In this document: positions 57,221 to 64,000 of the stretch, piece after piece
How positions within the stretch are numbered: the first letter of the stretch is position 1
Layout: the number at the start of each line of letters is the position of its first letter
Assembly: GCF_006980715.1 (NCBI RefSeq)
Contig: NZ_SBHN01000009.1
Span: forward strand, 62,001 to 126,000
Direction: 5' to 3'
DNA length: 64,000 nt
Source: Telmatospirillum sp. J64-1
GTDB taxonomy: Bacteria > Pseudomonadota > Alphaproteobacteria > Rhodospirillales > Magnetospirillaceae
Translations under genes and position numbers: made by a program
The notes under the pieces: generated by a model
Told to the model about the DNA's origin: nothing
Database searches by the model: none
What the model saw: only the letters and a program-made list of their open reading frames with translations

Positions 57221-57262
57221 CCCATGCTTCGAGACGCCCCTGCGGGGCTCCTCAGCATGAGG
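57221..57262. repeat. REP-like palindromic element, copy 2
   Basis: CCCATGCTTCGAGACG and its mate CTCAGCATGAGG close a hairpin with an inner GCCCC/GGGGC stem. On the minus strand it reads CCTCATGCTGAGGAGC, then GCGTCTCGAAGCATGG, the same family as copy 1. It lies in the fdh operon between the catalytic and beta subunit genes, where it may stabilise or attenuate the message. Confidence 0.75.
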
Positions 57263-57281
57263 TTGTTAAATTAGCCTCACC

Positions 57282-60200
57282 CTAATGCCCCTTGCCCAAC
57301 CGCCCCCGGCGCAGGTTGCAGGTCAGGGCCTTGTTCTCGTGCATGCTGGTATTGGGGTCGCCGATCAGGGCCGTGAGCACATTGGCGATGTCCCCGGTCG
57401 CATAGCCCTTCCAGCCGAAATGCCAGGGCAGGCCGATCTGGTGGATAATCCTGCCGTCATAGTGGAAAGGCCGCAGGCGATGGGTCAGCAAGGCGCGGGT
57501 CTCGATCTCGCCGCGCGCCGTGGTCAGCACCACCCAATCCAGGTTCTTGATGCCCAGTTCCTCGGCCAGTTCATAAGAAATCTCTGCGAAGCCTTCCGGC
57601 TGCAATTCCGCCGTGGTCGGGACCGAGCGCGTGGGCGTGCCGCCGGAATGATGCTCGGTCAGGCGATAGGTGGTCAGGGCATAGGGGTAGTCCGGGCTGC
57701 CCGGATCGTGCAGCGGATTGTCCCAATGCTCCCAGCGCTTGGCGGTGGGATTGCCCTGCACCTTGTACATCGGGTTGCGGATCGGCGCTTCCACCGGCTC
57801 GTAATGGGTCGGCAAGGGCCCGTCCTTCAGCCCCGACGGCACGAAGAGCGACGCCTTGCCGTCTGCGATCATGATATAGGGATCGGCCCCGCCGATGGCG
57901 TCCATGCCCTGGGGCTGGCTGTCCCAGTCGGGCTTGAAATCGGGCGATTTGGTACGCGGGAAATCCGGCTTGTCATGGCCGTCCCAATGCCCCTTCTCGG
58001 CATTCCACCACATCAGCTTCTTGCGCTCGGACCAGGGCTTGCCGTCGGGATCGGCCGAGGCACGGTTGACCAGGGTGCGGCGGTTGGACGGCCAGGCGAA
58101 GGCCCAGCCGAGATGTGTCCCCGGCCCGTCAGGGCCATCGGGGCAGCGCGAGCGGGACTGGTTGTGAGCCTCGGCGGGATAAACACCGCTATAGATCCAG
58201 CAGCCGCAGGCGGTCGAACCGTCATCCTTCAGGTCCTGGTAATCCCCCACCTGCTTGCGCTCGGGCCAGGTATAGCCGTTGATCTCCTTCAGCACGTCGT
58301 CGGCCGATGGCTCGCCCATCACGTCATCCTCGGAATAATCCCAGGTCAGGTTCTTGAGGGGCTCGTCCTGGGGCCGGTCGCTCTCGGCATAAAGCGCCTT
58401 CAGCCGTTTCGCCAGATGATGGACGAACCACAATTCCGAACGGCTGTCGCCCGGCCCGTCCACCACCCTGTCATGCCATTGGATCAGGCGATGGGTGTTG
58501 GTGAAGGTGCCCGCCTTCTCGCCCGCCAGCGAGGCCGGCATCAGGAAGACCTCGGTCTTGATGTCCTCGGGCCGCACCTCGCCGTTGCGCACCTGATGCC
58601 CCTGATACCAGAAGGTGGCGGATTCGGTTTCGGCGAAATCGCGCACCACCAGCCATTCCAGATTGGCGAGGCCGCGCTGGACCATGTGTGAATTGCTCGA
58701 ACCAACCACCGGATTCTGCCCCATCAGGAACAGCCCGCGAATGACGCCGTCGCGCATGGCCACCGTCATGGGCAGCTGGGAATGGTCGCCGATGATCTTG
58801 GGCAGCCAATCGAAGCCCCAGTCGTTTTCCGGCGTGGCGGCGTCGCCATACCAAGCCCGCAACAGGCTGACGGCATATTTCGGGAAATTCGCCCACCAGC
58901 CGGTCGGCGTCTGTTCCATCTCCAGGAAATCCTTGAAGGTCTCATGGGGCTTGAAGGCATGGGGCTGGGGCAGATAGCCCGGCAGCATGTCATAGAGCGT
59001 CGGGATATCCGTCGAACCCTGGATGCTGGTATGGCCGCGCAGGGCCAGGATGCCGCCGCCGGGGCGCCCGACATTGCCCAGCAGCGCCTGGATGATGGCG
59101 GCGGCGCGGATCATCTGCACGCCCGTGCTGTGATGGGTCCAACCCACGGCATAGCAGATGGCGCCGGTGCGGTCGGGGCCGGAATTCTTCGTCAAGGCCT
59201 CGCAGATTTTCAGGAAGGTCTCGGCCGGGCAGCCCGTCACCTTCTCGACCATTTCCGGCGTATAGCCGGCATAATGGCGCCGCATGATCTGGTAGACGCA
59301 ATTCGGGTGCTGCAGGGTCATGTCCTGCGGCGGCGGCCCCTCGCTCAGGCGCTTGGTCTCGTCGTTGAAGCTTTCCGTCGTATCGATGTAATGCTCGGCC
59401 AGTGAGGACGGCACGGTCATGCCTTCATACTGCCAGGACTCGTAGGTGTAGCGTTTGCCTTCCTCGTCCCAGCCCGAGAACAGCCCGTCCAGTTCGTCCG
59501 GCCCTTGATACCGCTCATCAATGATGGTGGCGATATTCGTGTAATGCAGGGCGTATTCCTTGAACCACAGGTCCTTTTCCAGGATGTAGCGGATGATCCC
59601 GCCCAGGAAGGCGATATCGCTGCCCGCCCGCACCGGCGCATAGATGTCGCACAGGGCCGAGGTACGGGTGAAGCGCGGGTCGGCATGAATCACGGTGGCC
59701 CCGCGTTCCTTGGCCTGCATCACGAAGCGGAAGGCGATGGGATGGTTCTCGGCCATGTTCGACCCCATCACCAGGATGACGTCGGAATTGGCCAGATCCC
59801 ATTGCGGCATGGTTGCCGCCCCGCGACCATAGGAGGCACCCAAACTGGGCACCGAGGAAGAGTGTCAAACGCGCGCCTGGTTCTCGATCCAGACCATCCC
59901 CAGCCCGCCGGAGAACAGCTTCTTGATGGCATAGTTCTCTTCATTGTCCAGGGTCGCCCCACCCAGCGAGGCCAGGGCCAGCGTATGGTTGACGAGGGTG
60001 CCGTCGGGCAGCCTGCGTACGAAGCTCTCGTCGCGGGTGCGCTTGGTCAGAAAGGCGATGCGGTCCATCGCCCAATCCAGCGGCTTGACCTCCCATTCCG
60101 TTCCGCCCGGACGGCGGTAGAGCACTTTGTCGATGCGCCGGGGACTGGTCAGCAGGCCGAAGGTCGCCGCGCCCTTGGGGCAGAGCGTGCCCTGGTTGAT

Positions 60201-60464
60201 GGGGCTGCGCGGGTCGCCTTCGACATGAATGACCTTGCCGTCCTTGGCATAGACGAGTTGGGAACAGCCCACCGCGCAATAGGGGCAGATGCTGGTGCCC
60301 ACGCTATCGGCCTCTTCCAGCCGGGGCCGCAGGCTGCGCGACATGCTGCTCTCGGCGGCCTTGTCGACATGGGACTGGCCCTGAAGCTGCCGGGGCAGTG
60401 ACCATTCCTTGCCGAAGCTCTTGATGCGATCGAGCAGCGAGCGGCGGCGGGTGGGCTTCCTCAT
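57282..60464 (-). CDS. fdhA: Formate dehydrogenase catalytic subunit, selenocysteine-containing
   Basis: This 1060-residue molybdopterin oxidoreductase oxidises formate to CO2. The frame is interrupted only by TGA at 59865-59867, codon 200, at the exact position of the active-site Sec (NQARV-Sec-HSSS), followed by VPSLGASYGRGAATM. A SECIS-like hairpin starts 11 nt after it, and selA, selB and selC lie nearby, so it should be read as one selenoprotein. The N-terminal [4Fe-4S] ligands are Cys60, Cys63, Cys67 and Cys95 (CPYCAVGC, LCPKG). No hydrophobic Tat signal follows the arginines at the start (PTRRRSLL), so the subunit probably stays in the cytoplasm. It starts in a 4-nt overlap with the small gene upstream. 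Confidence 0.95.
59835..59853 (-). promoter_or_regulatory. Bacterial SECIS hairpin of fdhA
   Basis: In the mRNA the stem is GGUGCCC/GGGUGCC (7 pairs, two G-U) with the loop AGUUU, starting 11 nt after the UGA. The distance and the GU in the loop match what SelB needs in E. coli formate dehydrogenase mRNAs. It lies inside the coding sequence. Confidence 0.85.
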
Positions 60465-60700
60465 CGGCTTTTCCCCTCGTTCTCTTCCATGCGCAGGTCA
60501 TGGGCGATGGCGGCCAGCAGGTCCTCGGCCTCTTCATAGCGTACCGAAACCCGCGCCTGCGCCCGTTGCAGCAGGGGCAGGTCCTGAGGCTCGACCGGGG
60601 CGGAAGAAGAGAGGACGAAAAGCTTGCTGCGTCCGTCCGCATAGGCCAGCCGGAAACGTCCTTCCTGTACCACCGTAATGACACCGCGCAGTGTCGGCAT
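60461..60700 (-). CDS. Small protein at the head of the formate dehydrogenase operon
   Basis: This 79-residue soluble protein starts at 60700 behind AAGGAGG and overlaps fdhA by 4 nt. It has a small beta-rich N-terminal part (LRGVITVVQEGRFRLAYADG) and a helical end (YEEAEDLLAAIAHDLRMEEN). It has no signal peptide or cysteines, so it is not the Tat-target small protein known from some fdh loci. Its tight coupling to fdhA suggests a role in assembly or regulation. Confidence 0.72.
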   Translation of the reverse strand: MPTLRGVITVVQEGRFRLAYADGRSKLFVLSSSAPVEPQDLPLLQRAQARVSVRYEEAEDLLAAIAHDLRMEENEGKSR

Positions 60701-60843
60701 GGCCTCCTTGCCCAGATGACCAATTCCTGCCTTTCTAAACCGCGCTCCCCAGGGCTTTGTTCCCCGGACAAACGCCTTCTCGGAAGGAACAGAAGGCCGC
60801 CGCAGCGGTTGGTTGGGCATGCGCAGCAGGAAAAGGGCCCCCC

Positions 60844-61782
60844 ATGTCCAAAGACAAGCCGATCGTGATCTTCGCCTTCAGCGGCGGCAACGCCTTAGGC
60901 CCCTTCGTCGCCGGGGCTTTCGAGGGGCTGACCAAGGCGGGGATCAAGCCCGACATCGTCTGCGGCACATCCACCGGGGCGATCTGTGCCCTTCTGGTCG
61001 CGGGCAATCCGCCGGACCGGAGGCTGCCCGCCTTGCATCGCTTCTGGACACAAGTCTCGACGGGCGACGGCCCTTTCCTGGTGCCCAGCCGGGGACCGGC
61101 GCGATTGGCGGCCAACCGCTTCGCCCTGCTGCAGGCGCGCCTGCTGGGCCGGCCCGGCCTCTACCGCCCCATGGGCGCCCCCAAAGCCGATGAATGGCCG
61201 ATACCCGCGCTTTACGATCTTTCGCCCTTGGCAAGGACGCTGGAGGACTTGGCCGATTTCGATTATCTGGGACGCGGACCGCGCCTGACAGTGCATTGCA
61301 CCGATATTCAAACCGGCGAGGAGGTGATCTTCGACAGCGCCGCCGGGAAGATCAAACCCGAACATATCGTCGCCAGCTGCTCGCTGATGCCCGATTTTCC
61401 GCCGCGCCAGGTCGATGGGCGCTGGCTCGCCGATGGCGGCTTCGTCGCCAACCTGCCCCTGCGCATGGCCTGGCAGGCGCCGCCGGGCTCCACGCTCTTC
61501 GCCATCGACCTTTTCACCCTTCCGGACTGGCCGTATATGTCGCCGGATGCCCTGGTCGGCCTGGGGCAGGATCTGTTCTTCTCGACCCAATCACGGCATG
61601 CCGTCGAAGCGCTCCGGCGGGAACGACCGGATATCCGGCTCCACACCATCACCCACCGGCGCCGTGACGAGGATATCGCCCAGCATAGCTTCGAGTTCTC
61701 GGCGCATTCCGTCGCGGCGCGCTGGCAGCAGGGCCTGCATGCGGCAGAGACGCTGGTGCAGTCTCTCGCTCCGGCGGGCTAG
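60844..61782 (+). CDS. Patatin-like phospholipase
   Basis: This 312-residue acyl hydrolase has the serine-aspartate dyad Ser43 (GTSTG) and Asp197 (ADGGFV), with the oxyanion loop FSGGNALGPF. It lacks a signal peptide and should act on phospholipids or other esters in the cytoplasm. The start at 60844 has AAGGG upstream and fits the family N-terminus. It is divergent from the fdh operon across 143 nt. Its 3' end overlaps the convergent membrane-protein gene by 134 nt. Confidence 0.9.
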   Translation: MSKDKPIVIFAFSGGNALGPFVAGAFEGLTKAGIKPDIVCGTSTGAICALLVAGNPPDRRLPALHRFWTQVSTGDGPFLVPSRGPARLAANRFALLQARLLGRPGLYRPMGAPKADEWPIPALYDLSPLARTLEDLADFDYLGRGPRLTVHCTDIQTGEEVIFDSAAGKIKPEHIVASCSLMPDFPPRQVDGRWLADGGFVANLPLRMAWQAPPGSTLFAIDLFTLPDWPYMSPDALVGLGQDLFFSTQSRHAVEALRRERPDIRLHTITHRRRDEDIAQHSFEFSAHSVAARWQQGLHAAETLVQSLAPAG

Positions 61783-62221
61783 CCCCCTCGGCTAGGCGGT
61801 TGCACAGGGCCAGACTGCCGCCCCAGACCAGATGGACGGCCAGCATCAGCGCATTGCGGCGCAGCGGATGGCGGGTGGCCGGTTTCAGGATTCGGACGGC
61901 GGGGATCCAGCCCAGATAGCTGGCCGTCCACACGCCGACGCCATAAGCCGCGCCTTCCGCCACATTGCCTCGGCCCGGCCCTTTCACGGCGCCATACAAG
62001 GCCCCCGCCGCCGCGCCATAGGCGAAATGGGCCAGTTGGGTCGTCTCCACCGTGCTTTGCCTCGGCAAGCCCGCCCGCCGTGCCACTTCCGCCGTGATCT
62101 CGGCCGGGGGCAAGGGATAGCGCTCCTCGCGCGGCAAGCGCCGGTAGAGGGCGTTCATGGCAAGAGTCATGGCCGCCGTGGCGACGATCCCCGAGATGGC
62201 TCCGCTGGTCCAACCGTTCAT
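61649..62221 (-). CDS. Small membrane protein, DUF1440/DUF6789-like
   Basis: This 190-residue protein starts at 62221 behind GGAGG and has up to four membrane segments (SGAISGIVATAAMTLAMNAL, AYGAAAGALYGAV, GVGVWTASYLGWI, LMLAVHLVWGGSLALC). Family placement is by recollection only. The C-terminal 40 residues are Pro/Ala/Arg-rich and overlap the patatin gene, so the real end may be functional only up to the membrane region. Confidence 0.7.
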   Translation of the reverse strand: MNGWTSGAISGIVATAAMTLAMNALYRRLPREERYPLPPAEITAEVARRAGLPRQSTVETTQLAHFAYGAAAGALYGAVKGPGRGNVAEGAAYGVGVWTASYLGWIPAVRILKPATRHPLRRNALMLAVHLVWGGSLALCNRLAEGASPPERETAPASLPHAGPAASAPRRNAPRTRSYAGRYPRHGAGG

Positions 62222-62334
62222 GCCGATGCCTCCGCTGTACCGGGAAGAGAACGTGCGGCAGGAGAGCAAAGTTCCGCAGGAACCTGCACGGCATTGCCGT
62301 GTTACAGGCTGCGACCCTGCCGGAGAAAACGGAC

Positions 62335-63138
62335 ATGGCCGCCACACCCGCCGTTCCTTCCCCTTTCAGCCGCGCCTATTCCTGGGCGGGCTATTGCCTG
62401 GGCTTCGCGCTGGGCGGCTTTTTCGACGGCATCCTGCTGCATCAGATCCTGCAATGGCATCACCTGCTGAGCGGATTGGAAGGCGCCACCTTCCGCGACC
62501 TGCGCATCCAGGTGATGGCGGACGGGCTGTTTCACCTGGGGATGTATGTCGTGGCGGTGCTGGGACTGTTCCTGCTCTGGCGTGGGCGGCAGGATGCGGT
62601 GCGGCCCAAGGGCGACCGCCTGCTGCTGGCGAATGTCCTGCTCGGCTTCGGCCTCTGGCATATCCTCGACATCATCCTGTTCCACTGGCTGCTGGGCTTT
62701 CACCGCGTACGCATGGACACATCCTCGCCGCTGATGTGGGACCTAGTCTGGTTCACCCTGTTCGGCATTGCCTTCCTGATTGCCGGATGGCTGCTGCGCC
62801 CCCGGCATCCCGGCTCCGGGGCGCCCCAATCCGCGCCTTTCGTTGCCGTCCTGGCCGGGATGGTGATCGGCACCGGCCTGATCAGCACAGGCCCCGCCGG
62901 AGACGGCTCGACGGTAACGGTGCTGTTCAAGCCCGGCCTATCGAGCCAGGAAATCTTCACCGCCGTCGCCGCCGTGGGCGCCCGCACCGTCTGGAGCAAT
63001 CAGGGCGGCGAATTGTGGGTGCTGGATATGAGCGAAAGCGAGGACGGCTCCTCCTGGCAGCTCTACCGCCACGGCGCCGTCTTCGTCAGCGGCGGTTTCC
63101 TGCCCGCGGCCTGTTTCTCCTGGGTCACCCCCAACTGA
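62335..63138 (+). CDS. DUF2243-family membrane protein
   Basis: This 267-residue protein has six to seven membrane segments and the DUF2243 pattern GYCLGFALGGFFDGILLHQI, LQWHHLL, DGLFHLGMYVV, WHILDIILFHWLLGFHRVRM. Conserved histidines in and near the membrane could bind a metal, and these proteins often accompany copper or stress genes, but no role is proven. The C-terminal 60 residues form a soluble domain. The start at 62335 has GGAG upstream. Confidence 0.85.
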   Translation: MAATPAVPSPFSRAYSWAGYCLGFALGGFFDGILLHQILQWHHLLSGLEGATFRDLRIQVMADGLFHLGMYVVAVLGLFLLWRGRQDAVRPKGDRLLLANVLLGFGLWHILDIILFHWLLGFHRVRMDTSSPLMWDLVWFTLFGIAFLIAGWLLRPRHPGSGAPQSAPFVAVLAGMVIGTGLISTGPAGDGSTVTVLFKPGLSSQEIFTAVAAVGARTVWSNQGGELWVLDMSESEDGSSWQLYRHGAVFVSGGFLPAACFSWVTPN

Positions 63139-63197
63139 TCCGCGCACGTTTTCGCGGCAGGCGTGTTTACAGGTCGAGAACGACAGGAGGACTGACC

Positions 63198-63797
63198 ATG
63201 GACGCTATCGAGCCGCTGGTCCATCTGGTCCGGGTCGATATGGACGCCGTACGCGCCTATACCCAGGCCATTCACGCCATCCAAGACGACGGACTGAAGG
63301 AGGTATTGCAGGATTTCCGCGAGGATCATGAAAGGCATATCCGCGACCTTTCCGCCGCCATCCGCGATCTGGGCGGCGATCCTCCGCAACAGCCTCATAT
63401 CTCTGCCTTCGCCCTGGCAGGCTTCACCCGTATCGCCTCGGGGATGGGCGTCTCCACGGCATTGATGGCGATGCAAAGCAACGAGGTGGTGACCAACCAA
63501 GCCTACGAGATCGCCTTGAACAGCGGCCTGCCCCGGCAGGTGCTGGACCTGGTCCACCGCAACCACCGCGACGAGCAGCGCCATCTGGAAACCATCCGCA
63601 CCTGGCTGGAAGACAGTTCTCCCGCCGGGCGGATTCTCAGCACCTCGGCCACCGCCCAGGGCGTGGGCACCTCGGTCTGGATGAACGTGATCAAGGCCAA
63701 TCCGCTGGCCGCCGCCGTCGCCGCCTCGGGGGCAGCCATGCTGCTGGGCAATGCCATGTTGGGCCGCCGCCGCAGGGAACCCTGGCAGCAGGATTGA
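63198..63797 (+). CDS. Ferritin-like (DUF2383-type) stress protein
   Basis: This 199-residue protein is a four-helix ferritin-like fold with carboxylate and His residues in EDHERHIRDL and HRNHRDEQRHLETI. A hydrophobic stretch near the C-terminus (AAAVAASGAAMLLGNAML) could be an anchor. The start at 63198 has AGGAGG. It may store or detoxify iron or oxidants, but the metal site is only inferred. It begins 60 nt after the DUF2243 gene. Confidence 0.78.
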   Translation: MDAIEPLVHLVRVDMDAVRAYTQAIHAIQDDGLKEVLQDFREDHERHIRDLSAAIRDLGGDPPQQPHISAFALAGFTRIASGMGVSTALMAMQSNEVVTNQAYEIALNSGLPRQVLDLVHRNHRDEQRHLETIRTWLEDSSPAGRILSTSATAQGVGTSVWMNVIKANPLAAAVAASGAAMLLGNAMLGRRRREPWQQD

Positions 63798-63902
63798 TCT
63801 CTCTCACAAAAGGGCAGGTGCCCTCCTCGCCCGAATGAAAGCGGAACAAGAAGGGGCAGCGAACTGTTTCTTCCGGTGTGAAAATTTGGTGGAGGAATTC
63901 TC

Positions 63903-64000
63903 ATGCAACAGGCCAAGGACACCATGATCGCGTGGCTGCGCGATGCCCATGCCATGGAACAAGCGACGGTCGACAATCAGGAACGGTTGGTGTCCCATCT
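63903..64000 (+). CDS. YciE/YciF-like ferritin-like protein (partial, runs off the right edge)
   Basis: The 32 visible codons, MQQAKDTMIAWLRDAHAMEQ and onward, match the start of DUF892 (YciE/YciF) stress proteins, where the first helix holds LRDAHAMEQ. The ribosome site GGAGG lies upstream of the ATG at 63903. Only the beginning is in the window. Confidence 0.7.
   Translation, partial: MQQAKDTMIAWLRDAHAMEQATVDNQERLVSH

Noticed and set aside
59865-59867. Reading fdhA as a pseudogene because of an in-frame TGA
   Set aside because: The stop sits exactly at the active-site Sec position, is followed by a SECIS-like hairpin at 11 nt, and selA, selB and selC are adjacent.

Overview
This is a 64 kb piece of a GC-rich, tightly packed bacterial chromosome. 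Most genes carry Shine-Dalgarno sites and many neighbours overlap by 4 nt (ATGA, GTGA or TTGA junctions). The gene content suggests a metabolically versatile alphaproteobacterium, most likely of the Rhodospirillales: a TAXI-type TRAP transporter beside a two-component system with a FixJ-type regulator, a BCCT transporter, a molybdenum hydroxylase with its own cofactor-insertion genes, a selenocysteine formate dehydrogenase and an NHLM-type peptide export locus. The genus cannot be fixed from the sequence alone. No rRNA, CRISPR array, prophage or insertion sequence was seen. The only RNA gene seen is the selenocysteine tRNA.

Layout. 0-3 kb: a partial DUF2325-like gene, guanine deaminase, a GST, glyoxalase I and an IsdG-type heme monooxygenase. 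3.2-6.1 kb: a CesT-like type III secretion chaperone followed by an 831-residue Fic-domain protein, a putative chaperone-effector pair with lower GC than its surroundings. 6.4-9.0 kb: a two-subunit molybdenum hydroxylase with a Tat signal. 9.2-22.4 kb: the NHLM/NHLP peptide locus. It has a forward export operon (HlyD, C39-peptidase ABC, ABC, cyclic-nucleotide-binding protein) that meets head-on a reverse operon (GNAT, two leader-type precursor peptides, a second C39-ABC and a second ABC). A truncated HlyD sits at the far end. 22.5-28.8 kb: TAXI-TRAP transporter and divergent two-component system. 29.5-34.5 kb: BCCT transporter, TetR, orphan DctP and ChaN-like protein. 34.5-41.6 kb: Panacea-domain protein, the ydbH-ynbE-ydbL envelope operon, then a molybdenum-cofactor maturation operon. 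41.7-51.2 kb: ACT-domain regulator, SDR, hybrid kinase, phytase-like lipoprotein, small zinc-ribbon protein, amino-acid permease, exported methyltransferase and dienelactone hydrolase. 51.4-60.7 kb: selA-selB-selC converging on an operon for a membrane-anchored formate dehydrogenase whose catalytic subunit is read through an in-frame UGA with a recognisable SECIS hairpin. 60.8-64 kb: patatin, two small membrane proteins and two ferritin-like stress proteins.

How the parts connect. The peptide locus holds two precursors with nearly identical 83-residue leaders and short cores without cysteine. Both cores have the pattern x-x-A-P and a lysine at core position 9. The only candidate maturase in the locus is a two-domain GNAT protein. 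This resembles the GNAT-modified RiPP lipopeptides called selidamides, and the window may hold an undescribed member. The two ABC proteins of the reverse operon carry complementary defects, which predicts an obligate heterodimer. The Sec locus is self-contained: synthesis (SelA), decoding (SelB), tRNA (SelC) and a selenoprotein client lie within 9.3 kb. The XdhC, MoeA-MocA and NifU-like genes at 38-41 kb could mature the molybdenum hydroxylase at 6-9 kb, although the two loci are about 30 kb apart.
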